Part shown: piece after piece, positions 50,691-60,246 of the stretch
Numbering within the stretch: position 1 is the first letter of the stretch
Layout: every line of letters begins with the position of its first letter
Notes under the pieces: generated by a model
Told to the model about the DNA's origin: nothing
Databases searched by the model: none
What the model saw: only the letters and a program-made list of their open reading frames with translations
Program-made: the position numbers and the translations under genes
Origin: an uncultured Bacteroidota bacterium
GTDB taxonomy: Bacteria; Bacteroidota; Bacteroidia; Flavobacteriales; Flavobacteriaceae
DNA length: 64,000 bases
Direction: 5' to 3'
Assembly: GCA_913047695.1 (NCBI GenBank)
Contig: CAJWUI010000007.1
Location: 1-64,000, forward strand

Positions 50691-52955
50691 TTAAAGTTTT
50701 TTAACAACACCGTAGTATTTTTCAACCAATTCATATTTGTGTGTAATGAGGTCTTTTGTTCTTATTAAAAAGTTGAAGTATAGAGTAGTATTTTTCGGAC
50801 TCGTCTCCTCACTCCTTGTTCTTTCAATTTGAGTATTTATTTTAGATTCAATAAGTCCAAATGAATTATTTTTCTCAAACAATACCTCTTCAAATTCTTT
50901 TTGATTTTGGATAGAATTAAATGCTTCTTTTCCCTCTTTAAAAATTTTATTTACTGATTCTTCAATCAATAAGAGGTCTTTAATTTGACTAAATGTTAAT
51001 TTACGGTGGTTGTTATTAAGGTGATCATAACTAATTTTTGCCAAATAAGTCAGATCTTCGGATAGATCATGTAAGTAACCCAAAAGTTCAATATAAAATG
51101 TACTAGCTGGCAATGAACTTTCTTCAAGATTTCTAATAAAGTAGAAAAGATTTCCTTTTAAGTCTTCAATACTGTTCTGTAATTTTTTTGAATTCTTTTT
51201 TGCCTTTTCAAGTGGTTCCAAGTCATTTGTTGAGAGCCCTAATATTATTAGTTTATATACTTTGTAACTTTTTTTCAGTACAAGTTCTATTGTTGAACCA
51301 CTTTGATCAATTACACCTTGAAAAGAGTTACTTTCAACAATAAGAGCAATTTCTTCTTCTCTTACGGACTTATTTTCTTTCCTATGATTAACATAATTTT
51401 TTCCTATTATCAATAAAATGATAAACATGATTACTGCGATTACCTGAACCCCTCCAATATTAAGAAGATACACTATAATACCACCAACAATAAATGCACT
51501 AAAAGCAGTTAAAAACCAACCTCCAATTACATTAAGTACTCCTGAGACTCTATAAACTGCACTATCTGAACTCCATGCACGGTCAGCAAGTGAAGTGCCC
51601 ATGGCTACCATAAATGTCACATAGGTTGTTGATAATGGTAATTTAAGTGAGGTTGCAAAAGAAATTAAAACAGAGGCTACTACAAGATTTATACTCGCTC
51701 TAAGCTTATCGAATTCAGGAATATTACTAGCATTAATGTTTCCTTTCGGGTTGATTTGTTTGAAAGAGTTATTTAATACAAGCTGAGTTTTTTCAGGAAT
51801 AGCATTTTTAATAATTTCATTTAGATTGATAAATATTCTAACTAAAATTCTTGATATAAAATTAGGTTTAAATCTTTCACGAGTTCCATATTGATTGGAA
51901 AGATCCAAAGAAGTTTTAACGACTTTTTTTGCTTTTGATGATAACCAAAGAGTTATTATCATTATTGTTCCAGAGACAAATAAAAAAATAGTAGGTGTTT
52001 GAACTTTTTGAGTTAATTGTATCATACTAAAACTCTCTGCTGAAACCCCAGAACCTAACCACGCTTTGTATGATTGAAAAGCAGCAATAGGAACACCTAT
52101 AAAATTTACTAAATCATTACCAGCAAATGCTAGTGCCAAAGCAAAAGTCCCAACCCCAATAATAATTTTGTAAATATCCCATTTGATAAAATTGATTAAT
52201 ACTGAGAAAAAAAACCAAAGAATAAAGCTTATGATTTGAACTGAAAGAAGATTGCCTTCTATAAAAGAGTTTATTGTTTGGGAATTTAAAAGCTCTAGTT
52301 CCATATTTGAATATGGTGTACCTTTTATTCCTTTAATTAATATAAAATTAAAAATAGCAGCTAATGCAACTCCCCCAAAAAGACTATTTAACCAAGATGG
52401 TTTTTTTTCAAAATTAAATGTGTAAATAATTCGGGATATCCATTGTACTAATGCTCCGATAGAGAACGCTATAAATACTGAAAGTAAGATGCCCAAAATA
52501 ATCTGAGTTGCCTTTTCTGTATTTATATAGGTTGATAAATCAGACAGCAGTTGATCAGACTTAGCTATTTTGATTATTGCCATTACAACAGCAGCACCTA
52601 GTAACTCAAAAACAATAGAGACGGTTGTTGAAGTTGGTAGACCGATAGTATTAAAAAAGTCTAATAATAAAATATCTGTCATCATTACAGCCATGAAGAT
52701 GAAGATGATTTCATCAAAAAAGAATGCCCCAGGGTTAAATATTCCCTTTCTTGCAACCTCCATCATACCGCTAGAGGATAGTGCTCCAAAAAGAATGCCT
52801 ACGCTAGCAAAAATCATGATTTTTCTAAACGAGAAAACCTTTGATCCAATAGCAGAGTTTAGAAAATTCACAGCATCGTTACTTACCCCAACTATTAAAT
52901 CACCAATAGCTAATAGACTCAACAGGATAACTATAAATAAATATATGCTGTCCAT
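50691..52955 (-). CDS. inorganic phosphate transporter (PiT family) with C-terminal PhoU-like helical domain
   Basis: DLIVGVSNDAVNFLNSAIGSKV, FNTIGLPTSTTVSIVFELLGAAV, AFAGNDLVNFIGVPIAA (PiT motifs); last ~230 aa soluble and helical. Confidence 0.9.
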   Translation of the reverse strand: MDSIYLFIVILLSLLAIGDLIVGVSNDAVNFLNSAIGSKVFSFRKIMIFASVGILFGALSSSGMMEVARKGIFNPGAFFFDEIIFIFMAVMMTDILLLDFFNTIGLPTSTTVSIVFELLGAAVVMAIIKIAKSDQLLSDLSTYINTEKATQIILGILLSVFIAFSIGALVQWISRIIYTFNFEKKPSWLNSLFGGVALAAIFNFILIKGIKGTPYSNMELELLNSQTINSFIEGNLLSVQIISFILWFFFSVLINFIKWDIYKIIIGVGTFALALAFAGNDLVNFIGVPIAAFQSYKAWLGSGVSAESFSMIQLTQKVQTPTIFLFVSGTIMIITLWLSSKAKKVVKTSLDLSNQYGTRERFKPNFISRILVRIFINLNEIIKNAIPEKTQLVLNNSFKQINPKGNINASNIPEFDKLRASINLVVASVLISFATSLKLPLSTTYVTFMVAMGTSLADRAWSSDSAVYRVSGVLNVIGGWFLTAFSAFIVGGIIVYLLNIGGVQVIAVIMFIILLIIGKNYVNHRKENKSVREEEIALIVESNSFQGVIDQSGSTIELVLKKSYKVYKLIILGLSTNDLEPLEKAKKNSKKLQNSIEDLKGNLFYFIRNLEESSLPASTFYIELLGYLHDLSEDLTYLAKISYDHLNNNHRKLTFSQIKDLLLIEESVNKIFKEGKEAFNSIQNQKEFEEVLFEKNNSFGLIESKINTQIERTRSEETSPKNTTLYFNFLIRTKDLITHKYELVEKYYGVVKKL

Positions 52956-52970
52956 AAGTTTATCAAGGTA

Positions 52971-55808
52971 TTAAAATTTCACAGAGTAGCCTAGAGAATA
53001 AGTCCTTCCAATATTTCTAAATCTAAAATACTCCGTTATCTTGCCATATCCCTCAAATAAACTTTCTCTTTCGTCATTTAGTAAATTTCTTATTCTAAAT
53101 GTTAGATTTGTATTGTTTTTAAATTGTTTGCTTAAATTAAAATTTAAACTGTTAAATGGCATGGTATAAACGTCAGGATAAAATCCATCTCCAACAACTT
53201 CTAAAGTTTTTCCTTGTACGTTAAAATATAAGCTTCCTCGAATTCCTTTTCGTTGATTATTGTAATCAAGTCCAGCATTTATTAAATATGGGGATTGACC
53301 CTGCAATGGTCTTGAGTCGCCTAAAGTTTCACCTTCTCTAAGCCCTAAACTCCTGAGCTTTAGCTCATCATCACTAAATTTTTCATCAGAAATGATGTAA
53401 GAACCATTAAAATTTAAATTTAAATTTTTAATCCCCTTAAACCAATCACTTAATTTTTTTCTTAATTCAACTTCGAAACCAATGACATTCGCATTTTCAA
53501 GATTGAGAGGTTTATAATTTGAAGTAGAAGCTGCTACAAATACAATTTCAATGGGATCGGTTAAATTTTTGTAAAACAGACTCATTGCAAAAAGCTGAGC
53601 ATCCTCACTAAAAGATTCATATCTAAGATCAAAGTTGTCTATGTAAGTAGGTCTGATATTAATATTCCCAATAAAAAATAAATTTGAAAGGGGATCATAA
53701 ATTTCAGCAATTGATGCTTCTTTAAAACTGGGTCTAGCGGTTGTTAATGAATAAGCCAGTCGCAAATTCTTGTTATCTGTTAAACTATAAATAAAATTTG
53801 TTGAAGGGAATAAGTTGTTTTCACTTATAATTTTATTATTGTCAAATACTTGTCCAAGTTGACTATTTTCACCAGTATAAAATACCTGGTAATTTTCAAA
53901 TCGCAATCCAATAATAGACTTCAATTTTGAACTCAAATTAAATTCATTAGAAATATAACCAGCTAAATTTTGTTGTCTTGCATTAAAAATGTTTGCATCT
54001 TGTTTTATTGTTATTTGCGGATTTATATAAGTTCCATCAAGGTTTGTCGATGAGATTAAATTAGTGGGATTAAAAAGTTGATTTGGATCTCCACCATAAT
54101 TTGCCCAATCACTTTCGGATGTAAAATTACTGCTAACTGAATATTGAGCAATCGAGAAGTCGCGTTCTTTGAAAGAACTATATCCACCAAACTTTAATAC
54201 AGCATTTTCTCCAAGAAAGACAAAACGTTTTGTTAAATCAACTTTCCCAACAAGATTATATTCATCAAGTGTTCTCCAAATTCTTTTAGGTTCAGTATTT
54301 TCCTGAAAGCTAAAAATCCCCTCCTCATCTTGAAATGTTGTGTTTCTTACGTCTTTGTCATGCACTTTGGCAACTGTGCCAGAGAATTTCCATTCCAATT
54401 TTAATTTTGATTCATCAAAGTTGTGCAAGCCTGAAAGTATTCCATTTGAAATAGCTCTTTCGTTATATTCCAAATTAAATTTGTTAAAATCAACGAAATC
54501 GGAAAATCGAGTAAGCTGGCGAAAACTACCAGAGGTACTTTCTCCGTTTTGAATATGAATCGCATTAAATCTGAACTTTGAATTATTTGTTTTATAGGTC
54601 GTTCCGAAAAGACCGCTTAATATTATGTTTTCTCCTCCAATGGTACCATATTGAAGTCTATTTTCTTCGAAGTTTAGTTCGGACCTGTCAGGACTAAAAT
54701 TGAAAATATTATCCTGTGAGTTTTCATAGACGGTTTGTTCTCTTCTGTATGATAGTGAGCCTAAATATCCAAAAGAGTGGCCGTTTTCAAAGTTAAATTG
54801 GTTTCCATAGTTGACTGCTAAATTATAATTCATACCACTTAGGTCATTTTTGGGAGCCATTACAGGATTAAATTGATTTGAAACTCTATTGATAGTATTT
54901 AATCCACTAACTGAATTATTTAGTCTAGGATCAAATACATTTCCCAAAAAAGAATTAAAAATTTTATTTTTTCTTGTCCCGTCATCAAACCCTAAAAAAT
55001 CAGTTCTACTCCCTTCATAGGATAGATAATTGTTATTAAAATGCATATCAGGATTAAATGATGTACTAATTGAAATTGAAATTTCTTCTTTAGATGGAAA
55101 GTCTTTAGTTATAATATCAATTACGCCACCTGTAAAATCTGCTGGAAGGTCAGCTCTTGCTGACTTAATAATTAGAACATTTGATAATAAATTGGTTGGG
55201 AACAAATCCATCTGGATTGTATTTCTGTCTGGGTCTAAACCAGGAATGTCTACTCCGTTAAGGATTGATTTCGAATAACGATCACCAAGACCTCTAACAT
55301 AGACATATTTACCTCCTTGAACAGATACTCCAGGTACATTTTTTACAGCACTTGCAATATCATTTGCTCCTATTTTTCTAAATGCTTGAGCTGAAATGCC
55401 ATCTAATAAACTCGCTGATTTTCTTTGAATTTCCAATACAGAAGATTCAGTATTCCTTCTTGCATCTACCGTAACAACAACTTCTTCTAGTCCTTGAGCT
55501 ACTGAGTTTAAAACTACGTCTATATAAGTATAGTCATTATCACCAACATTTATATTATTTAGCTCTTTGGTTTCATATCCAACAAAAGAAAAAATTAGAC
55601 TATAATTTCCTGGAGGTAATTCAATATCGTATTTACCATCAAAATCTGTAGTTACACCATTAGCAGTTTCTTTGACAAGTACATTTGCAAAAGGTAAGGG
55701 TTCATTGAAGTCTCCATCGATTACATTTCCAATAATTCCATACTGACCAAATAATTTAAATGATATAGTAGTAAAAAAAAGTATTAAATATTTTGGCCTG
55801 TATTGCAT
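52971..55808 (-). CDS. TonB-dependent receptor with CarboxypepD_reg-like N-terminal domain
   Basis: GIIGNVIDGDFNEPLPFANVLVKET; plug VKNVPGVSVQGGKYVYVRGLGDRYSKSILNGVDIPGLDP; C-terminal beta-barrel ending YSVKF. Confidence 0.93.
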   Translation of the reverse strand: MQYRPKYLILFFTTISFKLFGQYGIIGNVIDGDFNEPLPFANVLVKETANGVTTDFDGKYDIELPPGNYSLIFSFVGYETKELNNINVGDNDYTYIDVVLNSVAQGLEEVVVTVDARRNTESSVLEIQRKSASLLDGISAQAFRKIGANDIASAVKNVPGVSVQGGKYVYVRGLGDRYSKSILNGVDIPGLDPDRNTIQMDLFPTNLLSNVLIIKSARADLPADFTGGVIDIITKDFPSKEEISISISTSFNPDMHFNNNYLSYEGSRTDFLGFDDGTRKNKIFNSFLGNVFDPRLNNSVSGLNTINRVSNQFNPVMAPKNDLSGMNYNLAVNYGNQFNFENGHSFGYLGSLSYRREQTVYENSQDNIFNFSPDRSELNFEENRLQYGTIGGENIILSGLFGTTYKTNNSKFRFNAIHIQNGESTSGSFRQLTRFSDFVDFNKFNLEYNERAISNGILSGLHNFDESKLKLEWKFSGTVAKVHDKDVRNTTFQDEEGIFSFQENTEPKRIWRTLDEYNLVGKVDLTKRFVFLGENAVLKFGGYSSFKERDFSIAQYSVSSNFTSESDWANYGGDPNQLFNPTNLISSTNLDGTYINPQITIKQDANIFNARQQNLAGYISNEFNLSSKLKSIIGLRFENYQVFYTGENSQLGQVFDNNKIISENNLFPSTNFIYSLTDNKNLRLAYSLTTARPSFKEASIAEIYDPLSNLFFIGNINIRPTYIDNFDLRYESFSEDAQLFAMSLFYKNLTDPIEIVFVAASTSNYKPLNLENANVIGFEVELRKKLSDWFKGIKNLNLNFNGSYIISDEKFSDDELKLRSLGLREGETLGDSRPLQGQSPYLINAGLDYNNQRKGIRGSLYFNVQGKTLEVVGDGFYPDVYTMPFNSLNFNLSKQFKNNTNLTFRIRNLLNDERESLFEGYGKITEYFRFRNIGRTYSLGYSVKF

Positions 55809-55840
55809 AAATTAACTCATTCTTTAAAAATTATTAATAA

Positions 55841-57148
55841 CTATCTCATATAAAAAGTCCATGAAAAAGTAGAATCATCGGATAACCCATTACCCTCTTT
55901 TTGAACTGTAACAATTTCAGCAAAAATAGAGGCGTCTATTTCAAATGTGCTCTCATCGGATTTGTCATCAAAAATTTTATCGACTGATTCTACATCTGAA
56001 CAAATATTTCCATTACCATCTAGTGGATGTAATATATCTATGTTTGCAAAAGTTAGAGTTCCAGCTGTATATGTTAAAGCATCAGCAGAAGCATCTAACT
56101 CCACATCTTTACCACCAGCAAAATCTTTGAGTAAAATGTTTAATATATCACCAGTTGCCCCTTTTCTAAAATCAGCCATCTCACCATCTACACCTTCAGC
56201 ATCACAGTCATCAGTTGCACCAATTACTGTTGCATTTTTAAGGGTAAATCTTCCAGGTGCTGATCCCTCAGGGCCATCAATTTCAAAGCCATGATCTGAG
56301 GCAGCAGTTAAGACAACTAGAGCGCCGTCTATTGTTCCAGCATACCCTTGGTCTATATCTATTGCATCATCGCCTTGCCCCCAGACAAGAAGATTTGTTG
56401 CTTTAACAGTACCACCAAAAAATTCAATTCCATCATCGACATTTCCCAAAACTTCAATTTGATTGACAGTAGTACCAGATCCAACCCCACCTAAAGTCAA
56501 ACCATTAATTTCGTTACCCTCACCAATTTCAGCTCCTCCATGACGGATAGAAATATATTGAAAAGAACCAGAGTTGTCATCAGCTACTGAGCCGCCATAA
56601 AGTCCATTAGTATCTGAGGTTGGTATACCCTCAATTTGAAGTTCAGTTACATCACTTTTAAATGAACAAGGTGCTTTTCCTAATATTAAAAGTCCTCCCC
56701 AAAGACCTCGAGTATCAACTTTTAAAGCCGGACCACTTTCAGGATAAGTACCCCCAACTTCAATGTTGTCAGCTGCGGCAGTCATTATGATTGGATTATC
56801 AGCTGTTCCGTTTGCGATTATTTTTCCGCCTCTGGCAACTATTAATGTTGAGGCATCAGCACCGGTTCCTGGTGCTGCTTTTATAATTGTTCCAGCAGGT
56901 ATGGTCAATGTTATACCATCAGTTACAGAAACTCTCCCTTTAATTAGCCATATCTTTGAAGCATCTAGGGTTTTATTTTCTGTAATGTTACCTTCAAGAG
57001 TTGAATCTGCGAATGGATCTACTTCATCTGTATTTGTTTCAGTTACAGTTTCAGTAACAATAACATATTCAATAACTGGGTCTTCTTCAGAACATGCTAT
57101 AATTAATAAAGTAAATAGATAGAAAAAAGATAGTTTATAGTTTTTCAT
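55841..57148 (-). CDS. right-handed beta-helix-like lipoprotein paired with the TonB receptor
   Basis: Lipobox LLIIACSEED; TLTIPAGTIIKAAPGTGADASTLIVARGGKIIANGTADNPIIMT beta-helix-like repeats. Confidence 0.75.
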   Translation of the reverse strand: MKNYKLSFFYLFTLLIIACSEEDPVIEYVIVTETVTETNTDEVDPFADSTLEGNITENKTLDASKIWLIKGRVSVTDGITLTIPAGTIIKAAPGTGADASTLIVARGGKIIANGTADNPIIMTAAADNIEVGGTYPESGPALKVDTRGLWGGLLILGKAPCSFKSDVTELQIEGIPTSDTNGLYGGSVADDNSGSFQYISIRHGGAEIGEGNEINGLTLGGVGSGTTVNQIEVLGNVDDGIEFFGGTVKATNLLVWGQGDDAIDIDQGYAGTIDGALVVLTAASDHGFEIDGPEGSAPGRFTLKNATVIGATDDCDAEGVDGEMADFRKGATGDILNILLKDFAGGKDVELDASADALTYTAGTLTFANIDILHPLDGNGNICSDVESVDKIFDDKSDESTFEIDASIFAEIVTVQKEGNGLSDDSTFSWTFYMR

Positions 57149-57308
57149 TTATATTGTAATTAATTATATAACAAATTTATTTTACCACCATAATTATTTT
57201 TTTATCAGAAAGTTAACTTTGAGTATCATAGAATTAAATAAATATTAATTAAAATTAATTTTGATAATCTTAAATTAATATAAGGATGATGTTTGGTAAC
57301 TTTACCTT

Positions 57309-58628
57309 ATGATTTGGGAATCACTTCTTTCATTAAAACGTTTTGGAGATACCAACAAGCGCCTTAGAATTGAGCAGGACAATTTGCGTTTGGGATTTGA
57401 AGTAGATTATGACAGAGTAGTTTTTTCAAATGCATTTCGAAGTCTTCAGGATAAAACACAAGTAATACCTTTTTCCAAAACAGATTTTGTTCATACTCGA
57501 CTGACACATAGCCTTGAAGTTTCAGTTGTTGGAAGAAGTTTAGGGCGAATGGCCGGCCATGCCATCTTGCAGAAACACCCACATCTAAAACAATCATTAG
57601 GATATCAATCAAATGATTTTGGTGCTATAACTGCTGCAGCTTCTTTAGCTCATGACATAGGAAATCCCCCATTTGGGCATAGTGGTGAAAAAGCTATTGG
57701 CCACTTTTTTAGTTCAGGAGAGGGTGTAAAGTACAAGAATAAGTTAACTGATAAGGAATATCAAGATTTGTGTGATTTTGAGGGTAATGCTAATGGGTTT
57801 AAAATTTTAACTGAATCAAATCTAGGAACACAAGGTGGACTTAGACTTAGTTATGCCACTTTAGGAGCATTTGTTAAGTATCCAAAAGCTAGTTTACCTG
57901 TAAAACCTACACCCCACGTAGCGAACAAAAAATATGGCTACTTTCAATTACAAAAAACATTTTTCAAAGAAGTAGCAGATGAATTATCATTAATTGATGG
58001 AGAAAAAACTTTTCGTCATCCATTGACCTATTTGGTTGAAGCTGCAGATGATATTTGCTACACGATTATTGACTTTGAAGATGGAATCAACTTAGGATGG
58101 ATATCAGAAGAATTTGCATTAGAATATTTAATCAATCTAGTAAAAGACCAAATTGATTCTAAAAAATATGCACAACTTGCTTTTAAACCGCAAAGATTAG
58201 GTTATTTAAGAGCACTTGCCATAAACAGTATGATCAAAGATGCTGTCGATACATTTGTTAACAATGAACACAGTATACTCTTAGGAACTTTTAGTCAAAG
58301 CCTTTTGGAAAAAAGTAGATTTAAACCTCAGATTGAGGATATTATTAAAATAAGTGTTGAGAATGTTTATCAATCAAAAGAAGTAATTCAAAAAGAGGTC
58401 ATGGGGCATAGGGCTATAACCACATTACTAGAACACTATTGTGAGGCAGCGGTAAGAAGCTTCAACAATAAGGCTAATGTTCATGATAAATTGATCCTTT
58501 CTTTAGTCCCAGAGGGAATTTCAATGGCTGGGAAAACACTATATGAAACTTTATTGAATTCAAGCTGTTTTGTTGCAAGCTTATCTGATGGTAAGGCATT
58601 GAGAATGGCAAAAGATATTGGAGGTTAA
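57309..58628 (+). CDS. dgt: deoxyguanosinetriphosphate triphosphohydrolase (dNTPase)
   Basis: RTRLTHSLEVS-type motif (HTRLTHSLEVS), AAASLAHDIGNPPFGHSGE HD motif. Confidence 0.93.
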   Translation: MIWESLLSLKRFGDTNKRLRIEQDNLRLGFEVDYDRVVFSNAFRSLQDKTQVIPFSKTDFVHTRLTHSLEVSVVGRSLGRMAGHAILQKHPHLKQSLGYQSNDFGAITAAASLAHDIGNPPFGHSGEKAIGHFFSSGEGVKYKNKLTDKEYQDLCDFEGNANGFKILTESNLGTQGGLRLSYATLGAFVKYPKASLPVKPTPHVANKKYGYFQLQKTFFKEVADELSLIDGEKTFRHPLTYLVEAADDICYTIIDFEDGINLGWISEEFALEYLINLVKDQIDSKKYAQLAFKPQRLGYLRALAINSMIKDAVDTFVNNEHSILLGTFSQSLLEKSRFKPQIEDIIKISVENVYQSKEVIQKEVMGHRAITTLLEHYCEAAVRSFNNKANVHDKLILSLVPEGISMAGKTLYETLLNSSCFVASLSDGKALRMAKDIGG

Positions 58629-58678
58629 ATAGATTCGTTAATTATCTTTTTACTGATTACCTTTAACGAAAATTGTAT

Positions 58679-59905
58679 ATGCGCTGGCTAATAACCCTGC
58701 TACTTTTAGTTTTTTTTCAGTGGTATAGCTACCAAGCTTTAAAAACTGCCATATCAAACCGTTGGATACTTTATGGGTATGTATTTTTTACTGTAATCAT
58801 TGTAGGGAACCTTTTATTTTATACTTTGATTTTAGAAAGAAATACAACTAACGAACCCCGCCTTATGTATGCAATTGGTTTTTTTCTTTCTCTTTTAATT
58901 TTTCAACTGCTTGTAAGTGTAATACTTCTAGCTGAGGATGTTTTTAGGATTCCCCAAGCTTTATATAGTTTTTTAAAAAGGGTACCAGAGCAAACAAAAT
59001 TTATTCCTTCTCGCAGAAAAATTATTTCTCAAATTGCACTCGGTCTAGCTTCAATCCCATTCGCATCTCTTTTATACGGCATGTACCGTGGAAAATATAA
59101 TTATAAAGTTTTGTCCTATAAATTAGAATTTGAGGACCTCCCTGATGCATTTGATGGATTCAAGATTACACAAATTTCAGATATACATAGTGGGAGTTTT
59201 GATAATCAAATTAAAGTAAAGTATGGTGTAGATTTAGTAAATAAACAAAAATCAGACTTAGTACTATTCACAGGTGATCTTGTCAACAATCGTGCAGATG
59301 AAATCAAGCCATGGATTAAAATATTTAATAAAATTAAAGCAGAATTTGGTATTTTTTCAATTTTGGGTAACCATGACTATGGTGATTATATGCGCTGGGA
59401 AAGTCCAGCTGCTAAGAGAAAAAATATGGAAGATTTATATGATGCTCACAACGAAATGGGATGGGATTTACTACTTAATGAATCTCGTTTTATAGAAAAA
59501 GATGGAGAGCGATTAGCTATAATTGGAGTTGAAAATTGGGGATCTGGATTTAAAAAAGCGGGAGATCTTAACAAAGCTCTCAATAAGGTTTCCGAAAAAG
59601 ATTTTAAAATTCTGATGACCCACGACCCTTCCCATTGGGAAGCACAAGTTATTCCGCATCCATTTAAAATTCATCTTACTTTAAGCGGGCATACTCACGG
59701 CATGCAATTTGGAATTGAAATACCTGGAATTATCAAATGGAGTCCAGCAAAATGGCGCTATAAACAATGGGCAGGAGTATATGGTGAAAACAAACAGTAT
59801 TTAAATGTCAACAGGGGGTTTGGTTACTTAGCCTACCCTGGGAGAGTCGGAATGTGGCCAGAAGTTTCAGTCATAACTTTATCAAAGTCAAAATCAAGCA
59901 TTTAA
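58679..59905 (+). CDS. membrane-anchored metallophosphoesterase (YkuE-like)
   Basis: QISDIHSGSF, FTGDLVNNRADE, GNHDYGDY, LSGHTHGMQFG; N-terminal TM segments. Confidence 0.88.
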   Translation: MRWLITLLLLVFFQWYSYQALKTAISNRWILYGYVFFTVIIVGNLLFYTLILERNTTNEPRLMYAIGFFLSLLIFQLLVSVILLAEDVFRIPQALYSFLKRVPEQTKFIPSRRKIISQIALGLASIPFASLLYGMYRGKYNYKVLSYKLEFEDLPDAFDGFKITQISDIHSGSFDNQIKVKYGVDLVNKQKSDLVLFTGDLVNNRADEIKPWIKIFNKIKAEFGIFSILGNHDYGDYMRWESPAAKRKNMEDLYDAHNEMGWDLLLNESRFIEKDGERLAIIGVENWGSGFKKAGDLNKALNKVSEKDFKILMTHDPSHWEAQVIPHPFKIHLTLSGHTHGMQFGIEIPGIIKWSPAKWRYKQWAGVYGENKQYLNVNRGFGYLAYPGRVGMWPEVSVITLSKSKSSI

Positions 59906-59942
59906 TTGATTTTTTTACATTTGTTTTAAATTTTTAAAGTGA

Positions 59943-60242
59943 ATGTCAAAATTCGGTGAGCTTTTAGATGAAAAAATTCCAATTCTTCTTGCATTTTTTA
60001 GAAGTCAAGAAGAGGCGTCGCAGGACATGAATCCCATTTTAAAAGATGTGGCTGCTGCCATGGGTGATAAAGGCAAGGTAATTAAAATTGATGTTGATAA
60101 AAATCAACAATTATCAGAGGCATTAAGAGTTAAAGTGCTACCGACACTTATGATATATAAGTTAAGTGAAATGGTCTGGCGTCAAAGTGGTGAACAAGAC
60201 GCTAATACATTAATTAGTCTTCTGAAAGATCATATAGATTAA
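59943..60242 (+). CDS. thioredoxin-fold protein lacking the CxxC active site
   Basis: Thioredoxin pattern with cis-Pro (KVLPTLMIY) and IDVDKNQQLSEALRV, but the CxxC position reads RSQEEAS. Confidence 0.8.
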   Translation: MSKFGELLDEKIPILLAFFRSQEEASQDMNPILKDVAAAMGDKGKVIKIDVDKNQQLSEALRVKVLPTLMIYKLSEMVWRQSGEQDANTLISLLKDHID

Positions 60243-60246
60243 TAAA

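Noticed and set aside
52570-52974. 134-aa ORF antisense to the PiT gene, and antisense ORFs 55947..56294, 56763..57122, 14743..15123
   Set aside because: Overlap strongly supported genes on the other strand; compositions are codon-mirror artefacts without family motifs.
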